Shown one piece after another: positions 19,362-27,964 of a stretch of 61,811 bases of DNA; the stretch's first letter is position 1, and every line of letters begins with the position of its first letter. Both the position numbers and the translations under genes were made by a program. The notes beneath the pieces were generated by a model, which ran no database searches, was not told where the DNA came from, and worked only from the letters and a program-made list of their open reading frames with translations. Origin of the DNA: Bacillota bacterium. GTDB lineage: Bacteria; Bacillota_C; Negativicutes; CTSoil-072. The DNA lies in assembly GCA_017861495.1 (NCBI GenBank), contig JAGFXW010000002.1:1-61811 (forward strand), given 5' to 3'.

Positions 19362-21050
19362 CTACTTTCCCTTTAGTTGGATGTCTTCCAGACGGTAGTA
19401 ATCGCAGAGATGCGACTTCGAGACCCGGTTGTCCAGATCTTCAAAATACACGTGCCGCAGCACCCTGTTTTTAATCGAGACCGGTTCCACTTCAAGGCGG
19501 GTGAGGCCTTGGGCGGCCATTTGGGCGACATAGGCCATCCGCTGGCCGTCTTCGCGGTGGATCACCGCATGTTGGTACAGGGTTGCCGCCGCCATCGGAA
19601 CCAGAATGAAACTGATCAGGCCGATCAGGATTTTTTTACGCCCATTGTCCAGCCAATACTGCCGCACTTCCGGGATGGTAAACACGCTGGCGGCGCCGAT
19701 GATCAGGAATGCGACCGATCCATAAGAGGCGCGGGCCGGAAACCGGGGCGAAGCGACCATCACGAAATGGTTGACGATTGCCAGCGCGATCCAGGCGGCT
19801 GCGTGGTAGAGGGCCGGATAAGCAGCCAGCATTTCGCGCCAGGAAACCGCAGCGGAAATGGCTTTGATGTCTTTTTTGCGCAAGCCTGCTTTCGTACAGG
19901 CATAGCGGAAGATAAACGAGACGGTCAGGAGATACACAAACATTTCTTCTAGTCCGGACATGGTATTGAACAGTTGTGCTTTTAATTTGGCGGTCGCGAA
20001 GCCGAACTGTATGGCGACCTGATTATACAGCGCATTGCCGAGCCATTGGGAGAAGAAATTATCGTTCAGATACGATACCAGCAAAAAGGCAATCACTCCG
20101 GCCATCAACACGGTCGAGACGGTGAGCGTGTTCTTGGCATTTTGCCGGCCGGCAGCCAGGATGCCTTTTTTCCTGGCATAGTTCAGCAATAAATACCGCC
20201 AGACGAAGACGAGGAACAAGACGATCGGCAAGACGTAAAACAGGGTTTCGACTCCGGCGGCGATTAAATTCGTAACATGGTAAATGAATTTGGTAGTGGA
20301 TGCAGCAGCCCGGACGTAGTTACCGGGCGCCAGGACGAGCAGGGCGGTACCGGCAATGGCGCCGAGCAGTCCGGAAACCATCCATTTTTGCAAGGACTTC
20401 TTCTTATAAAAATACAAGGTAAAGCCGGCGGTTGCCAGCGTCATGGATACAGCGGTATTTTCAATCGTCCAGCCGGCCAGGATGCCGCCGAGGAACATTC
20501 CCACCACGGCCGGCATATTGTCGCTCCATACCGGTTTTTGCAAAAGTGCGAAATGGTACGGCAGCAGAAAAGCGAGGATCAGTACGGCGGTAAACAGGTA
20601 ACCGGTCGCGCCGGCCATCCAGAGGTTGACTTCCGCGAAGTGCGGAAAGCCCAGCCAGGCGAACAAAATAATGACCAGTAAAATGTACGGGTTAAAGCGG
20701 AGCGAGATTTTCCGCTGGGAGTGCCAGTACATCAAGACCATCAGCGCCGTGTAGCAAAAGGCCATGAATGGATTGTACCATTGTTTGCCCAGATATAACG
20801 AGCCGTCCAGCACCAAATAGGCCACCATCCGTCCGCCGTGCGTCATATAGTGGTTGTAAAGGGATTGAAATACGTCCCCCCAGGAGTTGAAGTGGTCCAG
20901 CGTGCCCCAGATCAGCGCGTAGCCGTAGTCGTCCCGGTGCATGGGCATCAGGACGTTTAAGGCCAGCATGTAAGCAAAGACCAGGGCCAGCAGGCCCCAA
21001 GCAATACGATTTTCTTGCGGGTTATTTTTGGGTTGTTGTAGTTGCATCAA
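19362..21050 (-). CDS. DUF6056-like polytopic membrane protein
   Basis: The 562-residue protein has about twelve membrane helices. After the first helix it carries MPMHRDDYGYAL, an acidic pair in the first outer loop as in GT-C transferases that use lipid-phosphate sugars, and the DUF6056-like segment THGGRMVAYLVLDGSLYLGK. It is convergent with the gtrB-gtrA-ydjC genes. A plausible job is transferring the sugar that GtrB loads and GtrA flips, but this is inferred from fold type and proximity. Confidence 0.6.
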   Translation of the reverse strand: MMQLQQPKNNPQENRIAWGLLALVFAYMLALNVLMPMHRDDYGYALIWGTLDHFNSWGDVFQSLYNHYMTHGGRMVAYLVLDGSLYLGKQWYNPFMAFCYTALMVLMYWHSQRKISLRFNPYILLVIILFAWLGFPHFAEVNLWMAGATGYLFTAVLILAFLLPYHFALLQKPVWSDNMPAVVGMFLGGILAGWTIENTAVSMTLATAGFTLYFYKKKSLQKWMVSGLLGAIAGTALLVLAPGNYVRAAASTTKFIYHVTNLIAAGVETLFYVLPIVLFLVFVWRYLLLNYARKKGILAAGRQNAKNTLTVSTVLMAGVIAFLLVSYLNDNFFSQWLGNALYNQVAIQFGFATAKLKAQLFNTMSGLEEMFVYLLTVSFIFRYACTKAGLRKKDIKAISAAVSWREMLAAYPALYHAAAWIALAIVNHFVMVASPRFPARASYGSVAFLIIGAASVFTIPEVRQYWLDNGRKKILIGLISFILVPMAAATLYQHAVIHREDGQRMAYVAQMAAQGLTRLEVEPVSIKNRVLRHVYFEDLDNRVSKSHLCDYYRLEDIQLKGK

Positions 21051-21071
21051 TTGTTCATTGTTCCTATCAAC

Positions 21072-21449
21072 TTATTTTATTAATTTCAGGTTGCGGATAT
21101 CGTCTTCGTGTTCTGCTGTTTTTCGGATGAGAAAGGTAATATCGGCGCCCATGCGATCTATTTTTGTATCCAGCTTGGCAATAGAGTCTTTTGTCGCTGT
21201 CGTATTGAGAAGATTGTCATATTTTGCATCCAGTTCCTCTGTACGATGCAGTAAGGCTTTGATGATGCCGGTGTTCTCTTTTGTCTGGCCTTCCAAACAT
21301 TCCATCCGGCTTTCCAGGCGATCCATGCGGCTATCCAGATTGGCAAACTGGCTTTCCATGCGGTCCATACGGTTTTCCATGTTGTCAAATCGACCATTTA
21401 AGCTTTTTAATTCCGAGAGTACTGCTGTTTGAAACTCCTCATTGGTCAT
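21072..21449 (-). CDS. Small coiled-coil protein of unknown function
   Basis: From ATG 21449 the protein has 125 residues; a GTG 39 bases further upstream would give 138. The middle is a repeated heptad-like pattern built on (M)DRMESQFANLDSRMDRLESR, strongly predicting a parallel coiled coil, followed by a second amphipathic stretch. There is no membrane segment or known motif. It lies between the DUF6056 and SNF2 genes on the same strand. I assign no function. Confidence 0.5.
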   Translation of the reverse strand: MTNEEFQTAVLSELKSLNGRFDNMENRMDRMESQFANLDSRMDRLESRMECLEGQTKENTGIIKALLHRTEELDAKYDNLLNTTATKDSIAKLDTKIDRMGADITFLIRKTAEHEDDIRNLKLIK

Positions 21450-21626
21450 TTTATCAGCTTCTTTCGGGTTTCTTCTGTTCTTCCTCACTCTTTATATTAA
21501 CAAATTTGATGACCAAAAAAAAGTGTAAAATGAGCAACACAGGTACGGACACAAAACAAATCCGCAGTGGTCACCAGAACTGTTTCCTGGATCGCCAAAT
21601 AAGTCAATTTTCAAAATAAGTCAAGC

Positions 21627-24600
21627 CTAACTCCAAAACAGGTCGCGGATTTCGGTTTCGCTCATTTTGCTGAGGAAGTGTTCGCCGGGCTGGATCAATG
21701 TGTCGATCAGTTCCTTTTTCTTTTGCTGCAGGAGATAGATTTTCTCTTCGATCGTACCCTTGGTGATCAATTTGTAGACCTGGACCGGATTCTTTTGGCC
21801 GATCCGGTAGGCGCGGTCGGTGGCCTGGTCTTCGACCGCCGGATTCCACCACGGGTCGTAATGGATGACGACGTCTGCGCCGGTCAGGTTGAGGCCGGTA
21901 CCGCCAGCTTTCAGCGAAATCAGGAACACGTCCTTTTCGCCGCCGTTGAAGGCGTGCACCAGCCGGATCCGTTCCTCGGCCTTGGTCGAGCCGTCCAGGT
22001 AATGGTACGGGATCTCTAAAGCCGACAATTCCTGCCGGATCAGGTCCAGCATGCCGGTAAACTGGGAAAACAGCAGGATGCGGTGCTTTCCGCTGACGGC
22101 ATCGCTGATCAGTTCGGTCAGCAGGTTCAGCTTGCCGCTGCCGCCATGGTATTCTTCGATAAACAGCGACGGATGGCAGCACAGCTGCCGAAGCCGCGTA
22201 AGCAGCGACAAAATCTTGATCTGGCTCTTTTCAAACCCGTTGGATAGTACCTCTTCTTCGAATTCCGAGCGGGCGCGCTGCAGCCAGGCGCTGTACAGCT
22301 TGGCCTGCGCGGCGGTCATGTCGTTCGTCATTTTAATTTCCGTTTTTTCCGGCAGTTCTTTAAGAACTGCTTTTTTCATGCGCCGCAGGATAAACGGGCG
22401 GATATGCCGGTTCAATTCCTGCAGCGCTTTTTCCTCTTTGTTTTTGACGATCGGGATCTCAAACCGGTTGCTGAACGTCTTGTGCGACCGCAGGTACCCC
22501 GGCATGAGAAAATCAAAAATCGACCACAGCTCGGTCAGGCTATTTTCAATCGGCGTCCCGGTCAGGGCAAAATAGCATTTCGCCTTCAGCCGCTTTACCG
22601 CCTTGGCGTTCAGGGTATTAGCGTTCTTTACATGCTGGGCCTCGTCGATGAAGCAATACTTGAATTTCATGTCTTCGTACAACGCGATATCCCGTTTGAT
22701 CAGCGCATAGGAGGTGACCACCAGATCGGCCGTCTCGATGTCCTGCATCTGGCTGAAACGAGCCCGCTGCAGTCCCGAAACGACAACCACCTTGAGGTCC
22801 GGCGCAAATTTGGCCACCTCATCCTGCCAGTTATAGACCAGCGAGGTCGGCGCAATGACAATCGACGGCTCCGGCAGCGCCCCTTTTTCCGATAAGAGAA
22901 AAGTCAGCACCTGCAGTGTCTTGCCCAAGCCCATGTCGTCCGCCAGGATCCCGCCCAGGCCGTAATGGGCCAGCGATTTCAGCCACTTGAAGCCTGTTTT
23001 CTGGTAATCGCGCAGCTTGCCCTGTATTCCGGCGGGAAGCGAGTACTCGACGTCATGCGGTTCCCGGATATCCTGCACCATCTGCTTGAATGCGCCGTTG
23101 CGTTCGAGGGAAAAGTCCCCGCTCTCCCGTGCCAGGCTGTCGAGAAATAAAGCCCGGTACTTCGGCAGCGTCGCCCGCTGTTTTTCCACTTCGGCCGGTT
23201 TCAGCCCGAGCTGTTCGATCAAATCGGCGGCCGCCCGGAATTCGGCGGAATCGAGGGAAATAAACGTTCCGTCCCGTAGACGGTGATAGCGTTTTTTTAT
23301 TTTGTACGAAGCCAGCAGCTCCAGCAGTTCTTTGGTGGAGGCGCCTTCATACTGCAGGGAGAAATCGAGCAGGTCCTGTTCGGCATCGAGGCGCACCGCG
23401 GCGCTGATTTTGGCAGGCTGCCGGATGCAGCCGGATTTTAGGGCGTCGGAATAATAGACTTCGGCGATTTCCTGCACTTGTGGCAACGTTTCATCCAGAA
23501 AGGAAAAAGCAGCTTCCTCATTCGTCTGGGCCAACGTATTGCCAAGCGGGGCAAACTCGTGGCGGCGGAACAAAGCCAGCAACTGGTTTTCTTCCACGGT
23601 CGACCGCAGCAGCCATTTTCCCTGCAATGCTTCGTCATTGGCGGAAGCGCCGGACAGTGGATCGACGGCGACCGATCCGTAATGAAACTCGACCCGCGCG
23701 CTGATGCCTTCGCCGAATTTGTCCAGATACACGCGCTTTTCCAGCGGCTCTTTGTAAAACCGGTCATACACAGATGGCTCCACTTCGATCGCAGCAATGC
23801 TTTCCAGCGCCGGCAGCGTCCCGGACACAAAATCCGATACCGCCTCGTCGGGAATGGGCAGGACAGAGGGTTTTCCGGCCGTAAAACAATGAAGCAGCGG
23901 CCGGACCTGTTGGGAAAAATCAGGATCCGTCTTATAGATCGTCCCGGCATGGAATAAATAGCGGAATTGCGCATCCAAGCCATGCCAGCTCCCCGGCGGT
24001 GCCTGCAAGCTGCAATGCAGGCCGCCGGAAACCGCGTTGACTGTGAGGGCCAGCGGCGGACGGCCTTCGACGATCGTCAGGTTTTCGAAGCGTTGGCCGT
24101 TGATTTGGGCGTCAAACGAATGAGCGGCCATGAGGGTGAAAAACAGCAGTAAATGGGAATCGGTCAGACGCAAGCGCCGGGGCTCGCCAAAGACCCGGCT
24201 GGAAGCCGGGGACAAGCTCCAGCCAGAGCGCTGCTGTTCATCAAGAAAAATCCGCTCCAGCATGGATGCCAAAGCGGCGGAAGGCTCATCGAACGCCATA
24301 GACTGCGGCTGCAAGGTGAAGTTTTTGCCGAACACCAGGCTCTGGCCGTCCTGCCAAGCCGTCAGCAATTGGGGAATATCTTTCACCACGTACAGGCGGT
24401 CGGTGCCGATGGAAAATTCCAGCCAATGTTCTTTGCGATAGCCGGTTTCGTCCAAACAGTACAGGGGCTGCAGACGAATCATGGTTTTGGCAGGCGGTTC
24501 CGCTGCAGCCCCTGCATGCTTGAAAAAAGCCAGCAGGTTTTGCGCTTCCGGGGTGAACGGCAACGCAGGGGGCAGATTTTTTGCCGGAGACGTTCCGGGC

Positions 24601-24968
24601 GATGTCCCGGCCGGCGCGAAACGGTCGCGGAGCGCGCTGGCCGGCAGGGAGGGCGGAGATGCCGGGAGGGGCCTAAAATAATGATGCCAGTTGTTTTGGA
24701 TGGCTTTCATCACGGCGATGATGTGTTTGCAGGCGCCTTCATAGCTGTAGTAAGCCGGGCAGGTGCAGTCATAATGACCAATCTCTTGATTTTCATTGAA
24801 TTCCACCGCGACGTCGTACCAGCGGGTGCCTTTTACCCGTGCTTCGAAACCGGAAATATCCGGAAAAAAGCGCAGCTTTTTCACGTCGCCGGCGCGGTAG
24901 CAGGCCAGACCTCTGGAATAAGAGGTGTTTAGCGCCGCTTCCGCTTTGATTTGTTGATCGGTTAGCAT
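21627..24968 (-). CDS. SNF2-family DNA-dependent ATPase with N-terminal SWIM zinc finger
   Basis: The 1113-residue protein belongs to the bacterial Swi2/Snf2 (HepA-like) translocases. A SWIM finger lies at residues 68-82 (Cys68, Cys70, Cys80, His82, in YDCTCPAYYSYEGACKH). A long family-specific middle region follows. The motor has motif I DDMGLGKTLQ near residue 676, Walker B FIDEAQHVKN near 774, LTGTPIENS, GGTGLNLTGADVVIHYDPWW near 1022 and QATDRAYRIGQ near 1050. All motor motifs look intact. Such proteins remodel protein-DNA or RNA-polymerase complexes, but the exact role here is unknown. It stands alone between repeat elements. Confidence 0.88.
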   Translation of the reverse strand: MLTDQQIKAEAALNTSYSRGLACYRAGDVKKLRFFPDISGFEARVKGTRWYDVAVEFNENQEIGHYDCTCPAYYSYEGACKHIIAVMKAIQNNWHHYFRPLPASPPSLPASALRDRFAPAGTSPGTSPAKNLPPALPFTPEAQNLLAFFKHAGAAAEPPAKTMIRLQPLYCLDETGYRKEHWLEFSIGTDRLYVVKDIPQLLTAWQDGQSLVFGKNFTLQPQSMAFDEPSAALASMLERIFLDEQQRSGWSLSPASSRVFGEPRRLRLTDSHLLLFFTLMAAHSFDAQINGQRFENLTIVEGRPPLALTVNAVSGGLHCSLQAPPGSWHGLDAQFRYLFHAGTIYKTDPDFSQQVRPLLHCFTAGKPSVLPIPDEAVSDFVSGTLPALESIAAIEVEPSVYDRFYKEPLEKRVYLDKFGEGISARVEFHYGSVAVDPLSGASANDEALQGKWLLRSTVEENQLLALFRRHEFAPLGNTLAQTNEEAAFSFLDETLPQVQEIAEVYYSDALKSGCIRQPAKISAAVRLDAEQDLLDFSLQYEGASTKELLELLASYKIKKRYHRLRDGTFISLDSAEFRAAADLIEQLGLKPAEVEKQRATLPKYRALFLDSLARESGDFSLERNGAFKQMVQDIREPHDVEYSLPAGIQGKLRDYQKTGFKWLKSLAHYGLGGILADDMGLGKTLQVLTFLLSEKGALPEPSIVIAPTSLVYNWQDEVAKFAPDLKVVVVSGLQRARFSQMQDIETADLVVTSYALIKRDIALYEDMKFKYCFIDEAQHVKNANTLNAKAVKRLKAKCYFALTGTPIENSLTELWSIFDFLMPGYLRSHKTFSNRFEIPIVKNKEEKALQELNRHIRPFILRRMKKAVLKELPEKTEIKMTNDMTAAQAKLYSAWLQRARSEFEEEVLSNGFEKSQIKILSLLTRLRQLCCHPSLFIEEYHGGSGKLNLLTELISDAVSGKHRILLFSQFTGMLDLIRQELSALEIPYHYLDGSTKAEERIRLVHAFNGGEKDVFLISLKAGGTGLNLTGADVVIHYDPWWNPAVEDQATDRAYRIGQKNPVQVYKLITKGTIEEKIYLLQQKKKELIDTLIQPGEHFLSKMSETEIRDLFWS

Positions 24969-24984
24969 GTGTTATGTTGTCGGG

Positions 24985-25168
24985 AGATAGGCGAGGAGTT
25001 GCGCGGGAAGGGATGGTTCTCATGACCAAAGCGCTCCAATGCAACGATTTGACCATGCTTATATCCAACGCTCCACCACTACGCTAATCTTCCGCTTATG
25101 GAAATAATCATGGTCACGTTTTTGCCAGTAGGAAGGAGACTAATCGTCCCCTTGCATTTCCGCCTATC
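24985..25168. repeat. Variable-arm palindromic repeat, subfamily B, copy 2
   Basis: The core AACGCTCCACC...GCTAATCTTCCGCTTAT lies between arms GACCATG(C)TTATATCC and GGAAATAATCATGGTC. Outer pairing continues through AAGGGATGGTTCTC-like sequence to AGATAGGCG (24985) and CGCCTATCT (25160). It separates the SNF2 gene from the stress-protein gene. Confidence 0.6.
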
Positions 25169-25191
25169 TGCCGTTCCTTTCTTGTTTTTCC

Positions 25192-25647
25192 TTAGGCCAT
25201 TTTCGTTTCCGGAGGCGACGCTAGAGGAACGATGGTGACAGGGCAGACGGCTGCGTTAACAACGCCATAGCTGACACTGCCCAGGACTCCGCCGAGGATG
25301 GGGTTCATGCCGCGGGAACCCATCACGATCATTCGGGTATTGTTGTTTTTGGCCTCTGCGATGATCTGCTGGCGGGCATCGCCAATCCGCAGTTTTAGTT
25401 CATAGTTGACGCCGGAGACGTCCAGTTCTTTCTTCATCGGTTCGATGGCTTCCTGGAAGAGTTGTTCCTGGTATTCCCGCATTTCATCTTCACTGAACAA
25501 TAGCTTGGTGTGAACGGTGCGAAAACCGGGTTGTACATTCAAGACGAGAAGTTTCTCACCCAGCGCTTTTGCCAAAGTAATGGCCAGGCGCAAGGCTTCC
25601 ATTGCATTCTTTGATCCGTCAAACGGGACCAGCAATCCTGTTTTCAT
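25192..25647 (-). CDS. Universal stress protein (UspA family)
   Basis: The 151-residue single-domain protein has GLLVPFDGSKNAMEALRLAI at the start and the ATP-binding signature G-x2-G-x9-G-S in MGSRGMNPILGGVLGSVSY near residues 113-131, so it probably binds ATP. GGAGGAATAGCG precedes the ATG. It is monocistronic. The precise stress is not shown by the sequence. Confidence 0.9.
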   Translation of the reverse strand: MKTGLLVPFDGSKNAMEALRLAITLAKALGEKLLVLNVQPGFRTVHTKLLFSEDEMREYQEQLFQEAIEPMKKELDVSGVNYELKLRIGDARQQIIAEAKNNNTRMIVMGSRGMNPILGGVLGSVSYGVVNAAVCPVTIVPLASPPETKMA

Positions 25648-25918
25648 CGCTATTCCTCCAATAATTTACTATTCGATGCTTGAGAGGCTTACAAATAGTT
25701 GTAGAACATTATCCTTATTTTGCTTTTTTTAGCATTTTTCCCATAAAACCCACTCCGATTGTTGACTGCAATAATCGTACCGTTGTTACTTTTATCATAC
25801 CATAATTTCCGGTTTTTCAGAAGGCGCTGATCAGCAGCATGTGCGGTCAAGAGTCCGCAGCATTGATTATGCTTTTCCATAGGAATGTATCCGTGGGAGA
25901 CGAAAAGAGGAGCAAGAA

Positions 25919-25972
25919 ATGAAGAATTTATGGACTTGGATGAAAGAAAAAAGGTCGATCGAAGGATTGTGA
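25919..25972 (+). CDS. Possible 17-residue small protein
   Basis: The ATG follows AAGAGGAG at a good distance and the frame reads MKNLWTWMKEKRSIEGL. It lies in the 435-base gap before the DUF1659 gene, which otherwise shows nothing I recognise. A strong site on a short frame can arise by chance, so this is weakly supported. Confidence 0.2.
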   Translation: MKNLWTWMKEKRSIEGL

Positions 25973-26082
25973 AAATTGGGGACTGCGGTGTCTCTTTGTC
26001 CCATTGCTGAAAAAATTATTGACCAGCTCGTTGAACAATTCCGTTTTGAGGAATGTATCTGAGTGAAAGGGGGTGAGACGAT

Positions 26083-26307
26083 ATGGCAGTGAGCAATGTA
26101 CCGCAAACCAGCCGCTTCGTAGTGAAGGTCCAAACCGGACTGAACGCAGCCGGCAACCCAGTCTACCGCCAGTGCAATTTCCGCAACTTGAAAGTGGATG
26201 CCGCAGACGCGGATGCCTACGCTGTAGGACAAGGGCTGGGCGGCCTGCAAACGTACCCGGTAGCGACCATTTCCCGCGTCAACGAAGGAAACCTCATTAA
26301 CCAGTAA
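26083..26307 (+). CDS. DUF1659 small protein
   Basis: The 74-residue protein begins MAVSNVPQTSRFVVKVQTGL and continues DAADADAYAVGQGLGGLQTY, as in DUF1659 proteins. GGGGGTGA lies 7 bases before the ATG. DUF1659, DUF2922 and YvrJ genes commonly occur together in spore-forming Firmicutes, as here. The function is unknown. The protein is soluble, small and probably beta-rich. Confidence 0.8.
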   Translation: MAVSNVPQTSRFVVKVQTGLNAAGNPVYRQCNFRNLKVDAADADAYAVGQGLGGLQTYPVATISRVNEGNLINQ

Positions 26308-26361
26308 TTCCTGTAAGTTAGGCCTACTTTGCCTGACAGGAAACAGAAGGGAGGAATTGCC

Positions 26362-26574
26362 ATGACCAAGACTCTAGAACTTGTCTTCCGCAACGCCAGC
26401 GGCAAAGAAGTCACTCTCAGCCTAGTCGATCCCCGTGCTGATTTGACACTGGCGCAGGCACAGGTAGTGATGCAAGACATCATTGCCAAGAACATTTTTT
26501 CGAGCACAGGCGGTGATTTGGTGCAGATCGTAGAAGCGCGCATCAACAGCCATGAAGTAACCGCTCTGGCCTAG
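26362..26574 (+). CDS. DUF2922 small protein
   Basis: From ATG 26362, with GGGAGGAA upstream, the protein has 70 residues: TKTLELVFRNASGKEVTLSL, then an acidic middle and IVEARINSHEVTALA. This is the DUF2922 pattern. It lies 54 bases after DUF1659 and 23 before YvrJ, so one transcript is likely. An earlier in-frame codon at 26329 has no ribosome-binding site. The function is unknown. Confidence 0.8.
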   Translation: MTKTLELVFRNASGKEVTLSLVDPRADLTLAQAQVVMQDIIAKNIFSSTGGDLVQIVEARINSHEVTALA

Positions 26575-26597
26575 ACCGCCGGAAAAGGAGTCCGCCC

Positions 26598-26741
26598 ATG
26601 GAACAAATCATGAATTATGCCTCTAATTACGGATTTCCGATGATCGTCGCCGGGTTCCTGCTGGTGCGTATCGAAAGCCGGCTCACGGAGCTGACAGCAA
26701 GCATTAGCGATTTGACGAAAGTAATAACGGCAAAATTGTAA
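26598..26741 (+). CDS. YvrJ-family small membrane protein
   Basis: The 47-residue protein is MEQIMNYASNYGFPMIVAGF, then a continuing hydrophobic helix, RIESRLTELTASISDLTKVI and a short tail. One N-terminal membrane helix followed by an amphipathic helix is the YvrJ pattern. AAAAGGAG lies 9 bases before the ATG. In Bacillus subtilis yvrJ lies by the sigO-rsoA genes, and a sigma-like gene also follows here about 400 bases downstream. Confidence 0.75.
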   Translation: MEQIMNYASNYGFPMIVAGFLLVRIESRLTELTASISDLTKVITAKL

Positions 26742-26748
26742 AGGAAAC

Positions 26749-26785
26749 AGGCCTCTCGTCGCATGATGGGAGGCCTATTTCTTTG
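26749..26785 (+). terminator. Intrinsic terminator after the DUF1659-DUF2922-YvrJ operon
   Basis: AGGCCTC pairs with GAGGCCT around a 14-base loop, followed by ATTTCTTT. Confidence 0.6.
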
Positions 26786-26940
26786 CGGTCAGGGAACAGT
26801 TTGGATGGCCAAAAGGCTCCATACTACGGTGGAACCATGATTACATCCAACGCTCCACCGCTTTCGCTAATCTTCCGCTTATGGAAATAATCATGGTCCC
26901 ATTGCGCTGCTTCGGTCGCGAGAACCGTCCCCGTGACCGC
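26785..26940. repeat. Variable-arm palindromic repeat, subfamily B, copy 3
   Basis: The core AACGCTCCACC...CTAATCTTCCGCTTAT is enclosed by GGAACCATGATTACATCC and GGAAATAATCATGGTCCC. Outer arms GCGGTCA (26785) and TGACCGC (26934) pair as well, with AGAACCGTCCCC on the right. Confidence 0.65.
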
Positions 26941-26966
26941 TTTCTCGTTTCCAATGTTCTACCTAT

Positions 26967-27018
26967 AACCCGAACCATGTCGACTGAAGCCTAGGTCAAA
27001 ATGGTTCGGGCTATTTTT
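26967..27018 (+). terminator. Terminator-like hairpin ahead of the sigma-like gene
   Basis: CCCGAACCAT (26969-26978) pairs with ATGGTTCGGG (27001-27010), then CTATTTTTGC. A competing pairing, TAGGTCA (26992) with TGACCTA (27023), would open this stem. The hairpin could end an upstream transcript or attenuate the sigma-like gene. Confidence 0.5.
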
Positions 27019-27124
27019 GCGCTGACCTAAGATTTGGCCGCCCGCTTTTACGCCGACTCAGCGCTGGGACGGCATTCGCGCTGCCGGTCAGGGCCATGCT
27101 ACAGTAAGCCTAGCGCGAATAACC

Positions 27125-27155
27125 GAGGAACCGGTTCCTCACCAAGGGTGAGGAA
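27125..27155 (+). promoter_or_regulatory. Two mutually exclusive hairpins, one hiding the Shine-Dalgarno
   Basis: TTCCTCACC (27135-27143) and GGTGAGGAA (27147-27155) form a perfect 9-bp hairpin with a 3-base loop. It contains the whole ribosome-binding site of the gene starting at 27157. The same TTCCTC can instead pair with GAGGAA (27125-27130) around CCGG, freeing the site. The layout suggests control of translation by RNA folding, temperature or a binding protein. Confidence 0.5.
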
Positions 27156-27156
27156 A

Positions 27157-27717
27157 ATGTATATTCTATGCAACGGTGACGACCTACCCCAATTGGTCGT
27201 CCAGGCTCAACAGGGGAAACCTGAAGCATTTGCGGAAATTTGCCGGCGGTTTGAAGGATTGGTTGTCAAACAGGCCGCACAAGCCCATCTCCGATCCATC
27301 CGGGAAGATGCCAAGGCCGAAGGCCTGCTCGCCGTGGTGGAAGGAGTCAAAACCTATAATCCGGCCAGCGGCGTGCCGTTTGCCGGTTATGTCGAGAGCC
27401 GGGTGCGGTACCGGGTATGGAATTTGTTTAAACGGGAACGTCGGCGCTGGCAGCGGGAGACCCTCTGGGAGGAAAGCCGGCCGGAAGATGATGCCGGGAT
27501 CCGGATTGATGCGGAAGTGGAGAACGGCCTGATGGCGGCCTCCGTCCGGCGAGCCATTGCGGAACTGCCGGACAAGCAAAGGCTGGTTGTTACCGCCACG
27601 TTGCTCGGCGAAGCCGGTCTGGCCGATGTGGCCCGTGAATTGCAGGTCAGTGTGCAGGCGGCGCATGGCCTGAGGAAGCGGGCGATCGCCAGGTTAAGAA
27701 CGCAAATCGGTGATTGA
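27157..27717 (+). CDS. Sigma-70-like RNA polymerase sigma factor (region 2 and region 4)
   Basis: The 186-residue protein has region 2 in about residues 10-85 (PEAFAEICRRFEGLVVKQAA, YNPASGVPFAGYVESRVRYR with a following basic RERRRWQRE) and region 4 in about 130-182 (IAELPDKQRLVVTATLLGEA, then LADVARELQVSVQAAHGLRK). This is the build of small alternative sigma factors. The start at ATG 27157 has GGTGAGG as its site; an upstream in-frame extension lacks one. Neighbouring YvrJ-type genes recall the sigO region of Bacillus subtilis. Target promoters are unknown. Confidence 0.75.
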   Translation: MYILCNGDDLPQLVVQAQQGKPEAFAEICRRFEGLVVKQAAQAHLRSIREDAKAEGLLAVVEGVKTYNPASGVPFAGYVESRVRYRVWNLFKRERRRWQRETLWEESRPEDDAGIRIDAEVENGLMAASVRRAIAELPDKQRLVVTATLLGEAGLADVARELQVSVQAAHGLRKRAIARLRTQIGD

Positions 27718-27964
27718 CTAGAAATTTCACATGAAACGTTATTACGCAGAGGACATTCGAATTTATCTATTGCCGATTTTGCTGATTATTCGGCAGACTG
27801 TTGCATAAGACGATGATTTCGAGGCTCGCCGTACAAATTTTGGATGTGTTGATTGATGCGGCAGGAACTTTTATTGAGATTGGCGTATATGTATTGTGGT
27901 TTCCAATAAAAAAGTAATTTCGTTCTATGCCTGATTCCATTTTAGTGCCAGAGAGGAAACACAG

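Noticed and set aside
24153..24932. 259-residue plus-strand frame opposite the SNF2 gene
   Set aside because: It is antisense to the SWIM-containing N-terminal part of a clear SNF2 protein and has no independent support.
27813..27917. 34-codon frame MISRLAVQILDVLIDAAGTF... before the YdcF gene
   Set aside because: There is no ribosome-binding site and no family resemblance; short frames of this length occur by chance.
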